A DNA stretch of 64,000 bases, from the NCBI GenBank assembly GCA_031553035.1, contig JAVBLY010000003.1, forward strand, positions 248,001 through 312,000, read 5' to 3'. A program made the position numbers and the translations under genes. The notes beneath the pieces are model-generated. The model saw only the letters and a list, made by a program, of their open reading frames with translations. It was not told where the DNA came from and ran no database searches. This document shows, in pieces, positions 53,552 through 62,009 of this stretch. Source of the DNA: JAVBLY01 sp031553035 (GTDB lineage Bacteria > Bacillota > Clostridia > Peptostreptococcales > Anaerovoracaceae). Numbering within the stretch: the first letter of the stretch is position 1; each line of letters begins with the position of its first letter.

Positions 53552-56495
53552 AATTGCTTTTTCTCCTGATCACTAATCCTGCTGTGTCCGCCATGCCTGC
53601 CACGAGGAGAAGTATGAAGTATATAAGCATATTGTATGAGTCCCCTGTTGGGGCGTTTGAACCGTTAGGATTTGTCGTCAATGGTGATTTTGAAGCGGGA
53701 GGCTTTGTCGTTAATGGCGGTTTTGGATCAATAGGTCCACCAGATGTTACAGGGTCAAGTTTTGCCTTACGGATAAATCCGCTTAAATGAGGTTTTCCTA
53801 TTCCTGAATTCGAAAAACCGATGGCAGTCAAAGGATATTCTACATCCATCATAGGCAGAGAATTCGGCAAGATCTGCATTACCCGGTCTGCGTTGCCGTT
53901 TATTACCGTACAGCCGATATCGGTGGATTCTCCATTCAATGCGACAGGAGCAACTTTGTTGTTACCGGCAAAGGAGATGCTGCCGTTTGTTCCTTCATAC
54001 TCGTAGTCAACTGCCAAGATTGAATTGTGATCGGCATCAGCATCGTTCTGCCGACTGAGGAAATAAGGATAAGTTTCATCCTGATCAATCCTCCATATTC
54101 CGGAAAAGTCCCAGCCCGTGAATGTGAGCTGCTTCATCATTTCTTCCGTGGTTTTTCCTGTGACATCATCTATCGTTCCATTGCTGATGATTTTGGATTG
54201 CCCCGCAATATCTCCGTCGTAAAAACAGTTGGTGAAATCATTGGTCGTAGCACTGGGATGGAAAGCACCGATAAAAGCTCCTCCGCTGTCACTGTCGGCA
54301 CATTTGACAATTGCAGAAGAATAGCAGTTTGTCATATCGCTGGTCCAGAGGATCCCTGCAAATCCTCCTGTTTCCTGTTCCCCATCTACATAACATATAT
54401 TGTAGCAGTTGGTTATGACAGGTTGTCCTGTAGTAGAATTACTATAGCTGAAACCTGTAAAACCACCAATACGTGTGTCTCCTTTAACATTGCCGACAGA
54501 AAAGCATTCTGTGACCGGACAGGAGATTCCACCTGCGAATCCGCCTATATTTCTTGTACCTTCCACATTTCCATTTGAGTAGCATGCAGTGATCGTGCCG
54601 TTCTCAGCCCATCCGGCAAATCCGCCTGCAGCATTTATATGGGCGCCTCCTTCTGCGGTGATAGTGCCGGAAGCGTAACATTCTGATATGATCCCCCTGG
54701 ATGTCCCGATGAAGCCGCCTATTCTGTGATCCTGAGTACCGGCGTTTTGTAAATTACAAATGACATTGCCGGAAGCATGGCAGTTTTGTATGGTGGAGGA
54801 AGGTGTGACAGGAGTGACGCCGATAAATCCTCCTACTTGCCGTTCACAGGTCACGGTTCCCGACGCTGAACTGTCGGTAATAGTTCCTTCCTGATAGTCA
54901 CCCACCAGCCCGCCTGCATATTGAGTGATCGCAGTCGTATCAACATCTGCTTGACATTCGGTAATATTGCCGTCGGCATAACCGGCCAGTCCGCCGCATG
55001 TATCGGTGTTGCTTCTGGCCTGTCCGCTGACTTGGCATGAAGTTACCGACATTTTGCTGAGTCTGCCGGCAACTCCTCCGACATTGTTCGCCCCGATAGC
55101 TGTTACATCTGTGACAGAACAGTTATCAATAGTTCCGCTGGCATAATCTCCGAAGCCTAAAAGTCCGCCCACTCTGCTTGCGGTTCCCTGGACTTCGGGT
55201 GATGTCCCATTTTTCTTTGAAACAGAAACGTTTTTTATATTGCCCGCATGTATATATCCTATGACTCCGCCTACCTGACTTATGCCGGACACTGTTACGC
55301 CGCTTGCCGTACAGTTCTCTACGGTTCCTGCCGCATAGTTGTAGTATCCTGCTATCCCGCCGACATTGGTTTCACCTGTAACAGCCATATCAAAACCGGG
55401 AAGATTGGATGTGGAACAATTTTTAACTATTCCGGTGTTATGCCCGCCGATCCCGCCTGTTGCATTTTTACCGATGACCTTAGTGCCTTCCACCGTGCAG
55501 TTCTCTATACTGCCGGTTCCACCCTGCTGGGTCCCGCTGATTCCCCCGGTTCCAAACAGATCTCTCGAAACTGACCCCGTAACGGTTGATTGTACGGTAC
55601 CCGCACTGGTGACAAGACAGTTCTTTACCGCTGACAATCCACGTCCTTCTCCTATGATACCTCCAACTCCAGATGTACCTGAAACCGTTATGCCGGTGGC
55701 CGTGCAGCCATCAACAGAACCCGGGCTTCCACCTACGATTCCGCCGACTCTAAGGGCACCCATAACGGTGATATTCGCTACTTCGCAATTTGTGACAGCA
55801 GTAACAGTTTCTTGGTATCCTACTATCCCTCCTATGTTGTCCTGATAAGCGTTGTTTGTGTTTATTCCTATTATCGATATGTTTTGGACTTTGCAGTCAG
55901 ATATCGTACCGCCGTTTTGTGAACCGACCAAGCCGCCTATCCGAGTAGAAAGCCCCTGTACGGATCCTGACCCTGATACTGTACAACCGGTGATCAGGCC
56001 CGTAGTCTGTGTGCCGGCCAAAGCACCTGCGTTTCTGCCGGCCCTTATGCCTCGGTTTTCTATTTCAATGTTTAAGTTTTTTATGGTGGCGTTAGCGCCC
56101 AAGGTGTTAAAAAGGCCCCGGTTGTCTGAAGTGTTGTTTATCCAGAACCCCGATATGATGTGATCTTTGCCGTCCAGCGTCCCCCGGAAACTGCTTATGG
56201 CGTTCCATCCTGAGGCAGGAAGGCTGCTCAGGGCTATGTCATCCCCCAATTCTACAAATTTGCCGTTGTAATTGTTGGCAGCTGTACAGCTGGTCCGAAA
56301 ACTCTGCAAATCTGTTTGCGAAGAAATGATGAAAGGATCTGCCGCCGATCCATCAGCTGTCCCGGGGAAAGTATTGGCCATGATACCAATATCTGCCTGT
56401 GAATAATAAAAAGATGTGTGCGCGTAAAAGAACATAATTATTAGAATAGTGATCGCAAGTGTCGAAAAAAGATTTGTGGTTGTTTTCGGTCTCAT
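53550..56495 (-). CDS. Large GLUG-repeat surface protein with sortase-like C-terminus
   Basis: A 981-residue exported protein. Signal peptide (about residues 1-35), then about twenty repeats of 25-40 residues (about 100-790) with the GLUG pattern (VGGIAGY ... GTVENCTASG), predicted to form a long beta-helix or solenoid. A short C-terminal region and a Pro/Thr/Ser-rich wall-spanning linker lead to NAPTGD, a hydrophobic stretch and RRKSN, which is a sorting signal in form though not LPXTG. GLUG repeats occur in adhesins and wall proteins. ATG at 56495 is chosen because AGGAGAG lies 7 bases before it. It shares a promoter-like element with the phosphohexomutase gene. Confidence 0.8.
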   Translation of the reverse strand: MRPKTTTNLFSTLAITILIIMFFYAHTSFYYSQADIGIMANTFPGTADGSAADPFIISSQTDLQSFRTSCTAANNYNGKFVELGDDIALSSLPASGWNAISSFRGTLDGKDHIISGFWINNTSDNRGLFNTLGANATIKNLNIEIENRGIRAGRNAGALAGTQTTGLITGCTVSGSGSVQGLSTRIGGLVGSQNGGTISDCKVQNISIIGINTNNAYQDNIGGIVGYQETVTAVTNCEVANITVMGALRVGGIVGGSPGSVDGCTATGITVSGTSGVGGIIGEGRGLSAVKNCLVTSAGTVQSTVTGSVSRDLFGTGGISGTQQGGTGSIENCTVEGTKVIGKNATGGIGGHNTGIVKNCSTSNLPGFDMAVTGETNVGGIAGYYNYAAGTVENCTASGVTVSGISQVGGVIGYIHAGNIKNVSVSKKNGTSPEVQGTASRVGGLLGFGDYASGTIDNCSVTDVTAIGANNVGGVAGRLSKMSVTSCQVSGQARSNTDTCGGLAGYADGNITECQADVDTTAITQYAGGLVGDYQEGTITDSSASGTVTCERQVGGFIGVTPVTPSSTIQNCHASGNVICNLQNAGTQDHRIGGFIGTSRGIISECYASGTITAEGGAHINAAGGFAGWAENGTITACYSNGNVEGTRNIGGFAGGISCPVTECFSVGNVKGDTRIGGFTGFSYSNSTTGQPVITNCYNICYVDGEQETGGFAGILWTSDMTNCYSSAIVKCADSDSGGAFIGAFHPSATTNDFTNCFYDGDIAGQSKIISNGTIDDVTGKTTEEMMKQLTFTGWDFSGIWRIDQDETYPYFLSRQNDADADHNSILAVDYEYEGTNGSISFAGNNKVAPVALNGESTDIGCTVINGNADRVMQILPNSLPMMDVEYPLTAIGFSNSGIGKPHLSGFIRKAKLDPVTSGGPIDPKPPLTTKPPASKSPLTTNPNGSNAPTGDSYNMLIYFILLLVAGMADTAGLVIRRKSN

Positions 56496-56589
56496 TTTCC
56501 ACTCTCCTGACAGTTTATAGGGCAATTGAGATGGTGTTTATTGGATTACCTACTTTTTTTCCACTTTCAATAAAATTTTCTGTCGGTCA

Positions 56590-56618
56590 ATTTTACCATA
56601 TTCTACTGTGTGTTAAAA
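56590..56618 (-). promoter_or_regulatory. Promoter of the GLUG-repeat gene, shared element copy A
   Basis: On the minus strand TTTTAA, 17-base spacer, TAAAAT. About 47 bases around it (56589-56635) are closely similar to 63632-63679 before the phosphohexomutase gene, including the spacer. Confidence 0.55.
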
Positions 56619-56644
56619 GAAATTATTATTACATTTTCAAATCC

Positions 56645-57154
56645 CTAGGGGTATATATTTATTCTATCCAACTTCTTAATGATAAGGCCACCCAGCAATC
56701 CGATAAGACAGCCTGTCACAGCACCGGTAATAAGCAGCACGGGCAGGTAGTAGATCAGTTCTGCGGTGTCAAGCAGTATAGCGGCAACTCCGATCTGGGC
56801 GATGTTATGACCGACACCTCCGGCTATGCTGACACCCGTAATGCTGAACCGGTCTGTTTTTTTCAGAAGGATCATTACTGCTAAACTGAATAAGCCGCCG
56901 GCCAAGCTGTAGGCCAGACTGAACACATTTCCGAATAGCAGTGCCGAGAGCAGAATGCGGACAATAGATATAATTGCCGCATCTTTAGTTCCCATCTTAT
57001 ATAAGGCGATCATAGTGATTATGTTGGCAAGGCCGAGTTTCATGCCCGGAAGGAAGAACGGGATGGGGATAAAGGTTTCGATATAGCTGAAAATCATAGC
57101 AAGAGCTATCATCAGGGCATATAATGCGATTTTTTTTGTTCTGTTTTTTTTCAT
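56645..57154 (-). CDS. Gx transporter/EetB-like membrane protein (heptaprenyl diphosphate synthase component I family)
   Basis: A 169-residue protein with five to six membrane helices and the family motif FLPGMKLGLANIITM. The family name comes from heptaprenyl diphosphate synthase component I, but in extracellular electron-transfer loci members are called EetB and resemble ECF substrate-binding subunits. It is the last gene of the minus-strand operon apbE, FMN-binding, Fe-S, NusG-II, EetB-like. It could supply a quinone or flavin precursor or help anchor the complex; the exact role is not known. Confidence 0.75.
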   Translation of the reverse strand: MKKNRTKKIALYALMIALAMIFSYIETFIPIPFFLPGMKLGLANIITMIALYKMGTKDAAIISIVRILLSALLFGNVFSLAYSLAGGLFSLAVMILLKKTDRFSITGVSIAGGVGHNIAQIGVAAILLDTAELIYYLPVLLITGAVTGCLIGLLGGLIIKKLDRINIYP

Positions 57155-57184
57155 TCGATATTCTCTGTTGCAAAAACTTTGGTG

Positions 57185-57562
57185 TTATTGAGCGACTGTG
57201 TCATATTCCGGACTCTCACCGCCGCTGACTTTGATAACGACCTTGTGGGGCAGGCATACTATTGTTTCGCCAGTCTTGCTTATCTTTCGCTGATCCACGC
57301 ATAGCTTATCCGGGCAGTCTGCAGAGGTAACAGATGCGTAGCCGTCTCTTATCGCCAGCACATTGTATCCGCCATAATCAAGTTTGATCTCCCTGTCTTT
57401 ATCCAGTGGGTAGTGTTCAATGGCCTTTCCGTCTACAATGATCTCGACTTGAGCTCCGCCTTCTTTCATTGCGTTAACCGCAAAAAAGAGGATCGCACCC
57501 AGAAGAAGCAGTCCTGTCAGCAATAATATATCGTTTCTCCGTTTTTTCTTCGTATTTCCCAT
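57185..57562 (-). CDS. NusG domain II protein, EetA-like
   Basis: A 125-residue protein: one N-terminal membrane helix (about residues 12-30) and an extracytoplasmic NusG-II beta-barrel domain with three cysteines (ADCPDKLCVDQ, VCLPHK). This family occurs next to EetB-like genes in flavin-based electron-transfer loci of Firmicutes, where it is called EetA. It lies 1 base after the Fe-S gene and 30 bases before the EetB-like gene. Confidence 0.78.
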   Translation of the reverse strand: MGNTKKKRRNDILLLTGLLLLGAILFFAVNAMKEGGAQVEIIVDGKAIEHYPLDKDREIKLDYGGYNVLAIRDGYASVTSADCPDKLCVDQRKISKTGETIVCLPHKVVIKVSGGESPEYDTVAQ

Positions 57563-57563
57563 A

Positions 57564-58322
57564 TCACCTTAGTTGTCTGAAACCGGGTCTGATGCATTCT
57601 TTAGGACATTTTACCATGCATTTTCCGCATTGGAAACATTCGCTGTATCTGCTGTTTTCTTCACCCAGGGTGATCGACGCAGGACATGTTCGGGTACATA
57701 TGGTACAGCCGGGGATACATTCCTTCTTGCTTCTGTTATATGCGGTTAAAGGCAGTGTTGGAAGTAATGCGAATATAGCTCCCATGGGGCAAAGGAACAT
57801 GCAGAAAAACCTTTCGATAAAGAGCATTCCGACTGCGATGATTCCCAGCAAAATCCCTGCATATATCTTTCCGCTAAGGTGAAAATTCCCGGAACGGAAA
57901 GAGGCAAATATTTCCCATGGGTCGGCTTGACCGACAAATGTATAAGTACCGGTCAGTATAAGAATGATAATACCCATAAGAATAAAATATTTTAAATAGA
58001 GCATTTTTGAAATGATTTTGTCCGGCAGTTTGAAGATCTTACCCCTGAGTTTTTTTTGGACGAATGAGGAGCAAGCATACAGCCAGTCTCCCAGACTTCC
58101 GAAGGCACATGCATATCCGCAGAAAATGCGTCCGAAGATGATCGTGCATAAAAGCAGCACAATCAGTGTTGCAAGAAACAGATTCCAACTGATCATTTCT
58201 GTTTTGTGTAGTTGCTCCGCAAGATATTTGATGCCGGCGAATGCGGTAGCGAAAAGTGCCGGCAGGAATATGAAGAATGCCAGCTGAATGACGAATCTGA
58301 TCAAACTAAATCTTTTCTTCAT
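57564..58322 (-). CDS. NapH/NosR-type membrane 4Fe-4S protein
   Basis: A 252-residue protein with five or so membrane helices and cysteine motifs FCGYACAFG and FLCPMGA near helix ends, as in NapH, NosR and RnfE-like electron conduits. The C-terminus carries two 4Fe-4S clusters, CIPGCTICTRTCP and CFQCGKCMVKCP. It can pass electrons across the membrane to extracytoplasmic flavins. Its start overlaps the stop of the FMN-binding gene by one base, placing it in the middle of the flavin operon. Confidence 0.85.
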   Translation of the reverse strand: MKKRFSLIRFVIQLAFFIFLPALFATAFAGIKYLAEQLHKTEMISWNLFLATLIVLLLCTIIFGRIFCGYACAFGSLGDWLYACSSFVQKKLRGKIFKLPDKIISKMLYLKYFILMGIIILILTGTYTFVGQADPWEIFASFRSGNFHLSGKIYAGILLGIIAVGMLFIERFFCMFLCPMGAIFALLPTLPLTAYNRSKKECIPGCTICTRTCPASITLGEENSRYSECFQCGKCMVKCPKECIRPGFRQLR

Positions 58323-58774
58323 TATTTCTTTGCCTGATCGAGGGCGTCTTTAGCCCCGTTTATTATGCCGTTTGATGTGTAAGTGGCCCCGGAAACAGTG
58401 TCGACATCTGCACTTTGGGAAGCGGCAATTTCATCGAGAATAACTAAGCACATATTGTAATATGCCGCATCTTCACGGGGTGCGGATGTTATTTCGATCC
58501 CGGCTATACATCCGCCGCTTATTACTATCTGAGTAGTGACCGGACCACCGTAACCTTGCGCGGTCCCGCTGTATGTGCCGTCCTTAAATTTCAGGTCAGT
58601 TTTTGGATTTTGTGAAACGGCTTTGTCTGAAGCCGTCGTCCCCGCCATTTGCTCCATCTTGGTATTTGCTTCTACCAGTTCACCGTTCAGCTTCATCATT
58701 TGATTATAATAAAAAAGTGCGGCTACTATTACTATGCAGCTAATCAATTTCAGTGCAAAATTTCTTTTTATCAT
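58322..58774 (-). CDS. Single-domain FMN-binding protein (RnfG/PplA-like)
   Basis: A 150-residue protein with an N-terminal membrane anchor (about residues 7-24) and one extracytoplasmic FMN-binding domain ending in VDTVSGATYTSNG, whose threonine is the expected FMN attachment site. It resembles each domain of the triple-FMN protein at 51237. It overlaps apbE by 4 bases, so carrier and flavin transferase are probably made together. Confidence 0.87.
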   Translation of the reverse strand: MIKRNFALKLISCIVIVAALFYYNQMMKLNGELVEANTKMEQMAGTTASDKAVSQNPKTDLKFKDGTYSGTAQGYGGPVTTQIVISGGCIAGIEITSAPREDAAYYNMCLVILDEIAASQSADVDTVSGATYTSNGIINGAKDALDQAKK

Positions 58775-59862
58775 GGCCTTTCCCTTAATTCATATCCATC
58801 TGCTGTTAACGTAAATTTATTCCTTATGCCGTCGGTAATATAAACATTTTTATTTTTGTCTACGAATATGGCTTCAGCGTCATAGTTTTTCAGTAATTCC
58901 ACAGCTTTATCTTTTCCCAGGACGAAGCAGGCTGTCGAGAGGCTGTCGCTTTCCGCACCATTATTTGTGATCACCGTAACCGACATCAATCCACTGTCGG
59001 CAGGGTATCCCGTTGACGGATCCAGAATATGATGATATCTCTGCCCGTTTTTTTCAAAATATTTTTCATAATCTCCTGAGGTGGAAATGTGGTTGGTCCC
59101 CTCAATTTCCATATATCCCAGATAATCGTCTGATCTGGGATCAAGGACAGCGACCTTCCATGGATCGTTTTTCCCTTTTGACCCGTAGGTCAGGATGCTG
59201 CTGCCTCCTATATTTATGAGTGCTCCCGTTACACTGCTTTTTGTGTTCAAATATTTTTCGATCTCATCGCAGCCAATACCTTTGCCAATGGCTCCAAGAT
59301 CGATGCTTGTATCTTCTCTCAGTTCAACTTTATTGCCATGGATATTGATATTCTTATAATCAATATTCTTAAGAATGTTCTTGATATCTTCGTCCGGGGG
59401 TACGGCATTTTTTCCATTATCAAAATCCCACAACCGGGAAAGCATTCCAATAGTGGGATCGAATGCCCCGTCACTTTTTTTCGCTATGGATAATGCATAT
59501 GTTATATATTTATGCGTTTCATCCGAAATATTAATAAAGTCATCATTTTGAGAATTATCATTGATCTTTGCGATTTCTGAATCTTCGGCGCGCCAGGATA
59601 TCCATTTGTTTTCCGTTTCAGTCAGAAGGTTGATTATCCGGGGCGCTATATCGACATCTTCAGAGTAGATGGTCTGATTCACTACGGTACCCATGGCAAA
59701 GCCGGTATCCTTATAGGATGCCATAGCTATAGTATCGCTATTTGCATCTGCGCTGCATCCTGCCAGTAATAATATGTACAGGATACATAATGGCACAGTT
59801 AAGGACATTGTTATTATTTTATATACATTCTTTTGGATATGTGCTGAAATATTATACCTCAT
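58771..59862 (-). CDS. apbE: FAD:protein FMN transferase ApbE, lipoprotein
   Basis: A 363-residue extracytoplasmic enzyme that uses FAD to attach FMN through a phosphoester to threonines of FMN-binding domains. A lipoprotein signal (about residues 17-36) ends at LLLAGC, so it is lipid-anchored outside the membrane. Family blocks are AFDPTIGMLSRLW, DLGAIGKGIGCDEI, NIGGSSILTYG and HHILDPSTGYPADSG. Likely substrates are the FMN-binding proteins at 58322 and 51237. It is the first gene of the operon, behind a TTGACA promoter with a 26-bp palindromic operator. Confidence 0.92.
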   Translation of the reverse strand: MRYNISAHIQKNVYKIITMSLTVPLCILYILLLAGCSADANSDTIAMASYKDTGFAMGTVVNQTIYSEDVDIAPRIINLLTETENKWISWRAEDSEIAKINDNSQNDDFINISDETHKYITYALSIAKKSDGAFDPTIGMLSRLWDFDNGKNAVPPDEDIKNILKNIDYKNINIHGNKVELREDTSIDLGAIGKGIGCDEIEKYLNTKSSVTGALINIGGSSILTYGSKGKNDPWKVAVLDPRSDDYLGYMEIEGTNHISTSGDYEKYFEKNGQRYHHILDPSTGYPADSGLMSVTVITNNGAESDSLSTACFVLGKDKAVELLKNYDAEAIFVDKNKNVYITDGIRNKFTLTADGYELRERP

Positions 59863-59944
59863 TGTTTTCTTTTATATTAGTATATGGTCTTTTATCCTAT
59901 ATGTTAAAGCGTCTGTGTTGAAGAAGTGGGGTTGGCTGCAACAT

Positions 59945-59970
59945 AAATGGTTAGCATATGCTAACCATTT
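59945..59970. promoter_or_regulatory. Operator palindrome of the apbE operon
   Basis: A perfect 26-bp palindrome whose central 18 bases, GGTTAGCATATGCTAACC, are identical to those of O2 at 49145-49164. It lies directly downstream of the apbE -10 box, across the predicted transcription start, a repressor position. Confidence 0.8.
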
Positions 59971-59977
59971 AATTACA

Positions 59978-60006
59978 ATTTAACACTACTTAGAGCGTAT
60001 TGTCAA
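59978..60006 (-). promoter_or_regulatory. Sigma-A promoter of the apbE operon
   Basis: On the minus strand TTGACA (perfect), 17-base spacer, TTAAAT. The transcript would begin at the edge of the palindrome, about 110 bases before the apbE start. Confidence 0.7.
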
Positions 60007-60008
60007 TA

Positions 60009-62009
60009 TTATTTTTTCTTCCAGCGTGCGTAAACAGTAAAACTACTTGATTTAGTAACCGTTGAATTTTTAGTGATTTTCTTGCCGCCTTTTTTCTTGG
60101 TGAACCAGCCTTTGAAGGAATAACCGGATCTGGTGGGTTTGGGCAGCGTTCCGTATTTTCGCCCCCTCTTTATAGTCTTGGCATATTTTTTAACGATGCC
60201 TTTGTTGGCATTGAATCTGACGACTTTCTTTTTGGTCCAGCGAGCATAGAGAGTTCGATCTCCGGTTCTCTTGTATTTCATTCCTTTATAGTACTGAGAA
60301 CCTCCGGATTTCTTTGTATACCATCCAAGGAAGTTATATCTGCTTCTCTTTTTGGGAGTCTTGAGCGTGCCGACAGGCTGGTAGTAAGAAACTGTTTTGG
60401 AAGATACTTTGACTTTTCCGCCGTTGCCTTTGAACTTCAATTTGTATTTATTGGGTGACCAGCCGGGAGTCAGGGTCAAGTCACCCCTATAATTATAAGG
60501 GATCGATGTACGCTTGATTCCGTTCTGATCCACCCAGTGACTTAAGTAATAGCCTGATTTGGATATGTTGTTCTTTGTTGGCAGGGGAGTTGACTGCCCA
60601 TAAGTATGTATTGTATTGATCGTTCCCGATAACTTCTGGCTGCCAGGTTCATATGCCAGCTTGAATGAATCTGCTATAGAATTGCCAGATTTAACTATTC
60701 TTGCCATCTCACCAATATTGATTATCCCATAACCGGAATGGATATTAGGAGAAGTTCTATTACTGGAAGTATTTTTGATAAGTGTCAGGAATTTGTTCCG
60801 GGTAATGCCGGGGAATCCGTCCTGATCGAGAAGAGCTACTGCTCCTGCAACTATGGGTGAAGAATAGGATGTTCCGCAATTATAAGCCGAAGGTGCAGTC
60901 AGACCTGAATAACCTGATCTTGCAAAACTGGACAGGTACTCACCCGGTGCAACTACAGCCACACTGGAATTTTTTGTGGAAAAGTCGGAAACCCCGCCGG
61001 CAGTATTTACTGATCCCACACCGATCACATCAGGATAGTTGGCGGGGTAGCTATATGGTGAGCCTTTTTCCCCGTCATTTCCAGCTGCCGCTATTACGAT
61101 GGAGCCTTTACCCGTAAGAGTTTTAATATAATTACGTTCACTTACTGAATAATCCGGTCCGCCGAAACTCATATTTATTACATCGGGATTTAATCCGCTT
61201 TTGTAGATAAGATGGTCCATAGCAACGATAAAGTCAGCGACGCTTCCATACCCGTTGTCACCAATGATCTTGTATGAATTCATTGAGGATGCATAGGATA
61301 CTCCTTTTATGGCCGGGCTGCTGGCGATGATAAGTCCCGAAACAAAAGAGCCATGCCCCAGGCCATCGCGGACATCTAGAGTAAATGCACCTCTATTATT
61401 ATATGAATTCACGAAATTATATGTTTTTCTGATACTGCTTTGAGACAGATGAGTGTTGGAAATATTGAGACCGCTGTCGAAGACAACTATTTCAGAGCCT
61501 TTTCCTGAAAATCCCAGATCCCAGGCACTTGGCAATTTGATCAGATTGTACTGTGAGGAATTGGCGCCGTTATATGCAAAAGTGGTAATAGGCTCAGAAA
61601 GGGCTGAACTTCCTTCATTCACAGGATATCTGAGATAATTAGGCTCGATATATTCAACGTATTCAGGGTCGATAAAACCCATAGAATCAGCAGGTTCGTC
61701 AACGACTACATATTCATTTTCTGATGTTGATTCGTACTCGCGTACAGTATCTTCGTCTACTTTGCCTTCTTTTCCGTCCTCGATCTTGACAATGTAGCCG
61801 TCATATTTAGCCCCGGAATCAGGAACGAGTGTCAGGTCTTCCACTTGCTGTAATTCTGAATTTGGTTGATTAATTGTGTCTGCCGATACAGAGTTTGTTT
61901 CGTGTGAGATGAAAACAGATGTAAATATCAGTGAAATTACGAGTATCACAGATATGGATCGTATAGTTTTAAGTTTATTCATTTTTTCTGTTGTATTATT
62001 TGACATCAT
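60009..62009 (-). CDS. Secreted subtilisin-like serine protease with InlB-type repeats
   Basis: A 666-residue S8 protease. Signal peptide (about residues 13-43), a pro-region (about 45-150), then the catalytic domain with Asp178 (VVFDSGLN), His219 (GLGHGSFVSG), oxyanion Asn311 (AAAGNDGE) and Ser381 (GTSYSSP). After it come two to three Listeria-Bacteroides (Flg_new/InlB B) repeats, each ending in FLGWYTKK or FKGWFTKK and YARW, with a strongly basic C-terminus but no membrane anchor. Two ATG candidates exist, at 62009 (inside the mutase gene) and 61982; neither has a good ribosome site, so coupling is possible. Confidence 0.85.
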   Translation of the reverse strand: MMSNNTTEKMNKLKTIRSISVILVISLIFTSVFISHETNSVSADTINQPNSELQQVEDLTLVPDSGAKYDGYIVKIEDGKEGKVDEDTVREYESTSENEYVVVDEPADSMGFIDPEYVEYIEPNYLRYPVNEGSSALSEPITTFAYNGANSSQYNLIKLPSAWDLGFSGKGSEIVVFDSGLNISNTHLSQSSIRKTYNFVNSYNNRGAFTLDVRDGLGHGSFVSGLIIASSPAIKGVSYASSMNSYKIIGDNGYGSVADFIVAMDHLIYKSGLNPDVINMSFGGPDYSVSERNYIKTLTGKGSIVIAAAGNDGEKGSPYSYPANYPDVIGVGSVNTAGGVSDFSTKNSSVAVVAPGEYLSSFARSGYSGLTAPSAYNCGTSYSSPIVAGAVALLDQDGFPGITRNKFLTLIKNTSSNRTSPNIHSGYGIINIGEMARIVKSGNSIADSFKLAYEPGSQKLSGTINTIHTYGQSTPLPTKNNISKSGYYLSHWVDQNGIKRTSIPYNYRGDLTLTPGWSPNKYKLKFKGNGGKVKVSSKTVSYYQPVGTLKTPKKRSRYNFLGWYTKKSGGSQYYKGMKYKRTGDRTLYARWTKKKVVRFNANKGIVKKYAKTIKRGRKYGTLPKPTRSGYSFKGWFTKKKGGKKITKNSTVTKSSSFTVYARWKKK

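Noticed and set aside
55366..55845. Long antisense frame (159 codons) rich in Pro, Thr and Val opposite the GLUG gene
   Set aside because: It mirrors the repeated coding sequence of the minus-strand gene, has no ribosome site, and its composition is that of a shadow frame. Other plus-strand frames at 54027-54578 and 55852-56163 are the same.
53600..56400. Regular spaced repeats that could suggest CRISPR or satellite DNA
   Set aside because: The periodicity is protein-level GLUG repeats in one uninterrupted reading frame; repeats are degenerate at the DNA level and spacers are not uniform.
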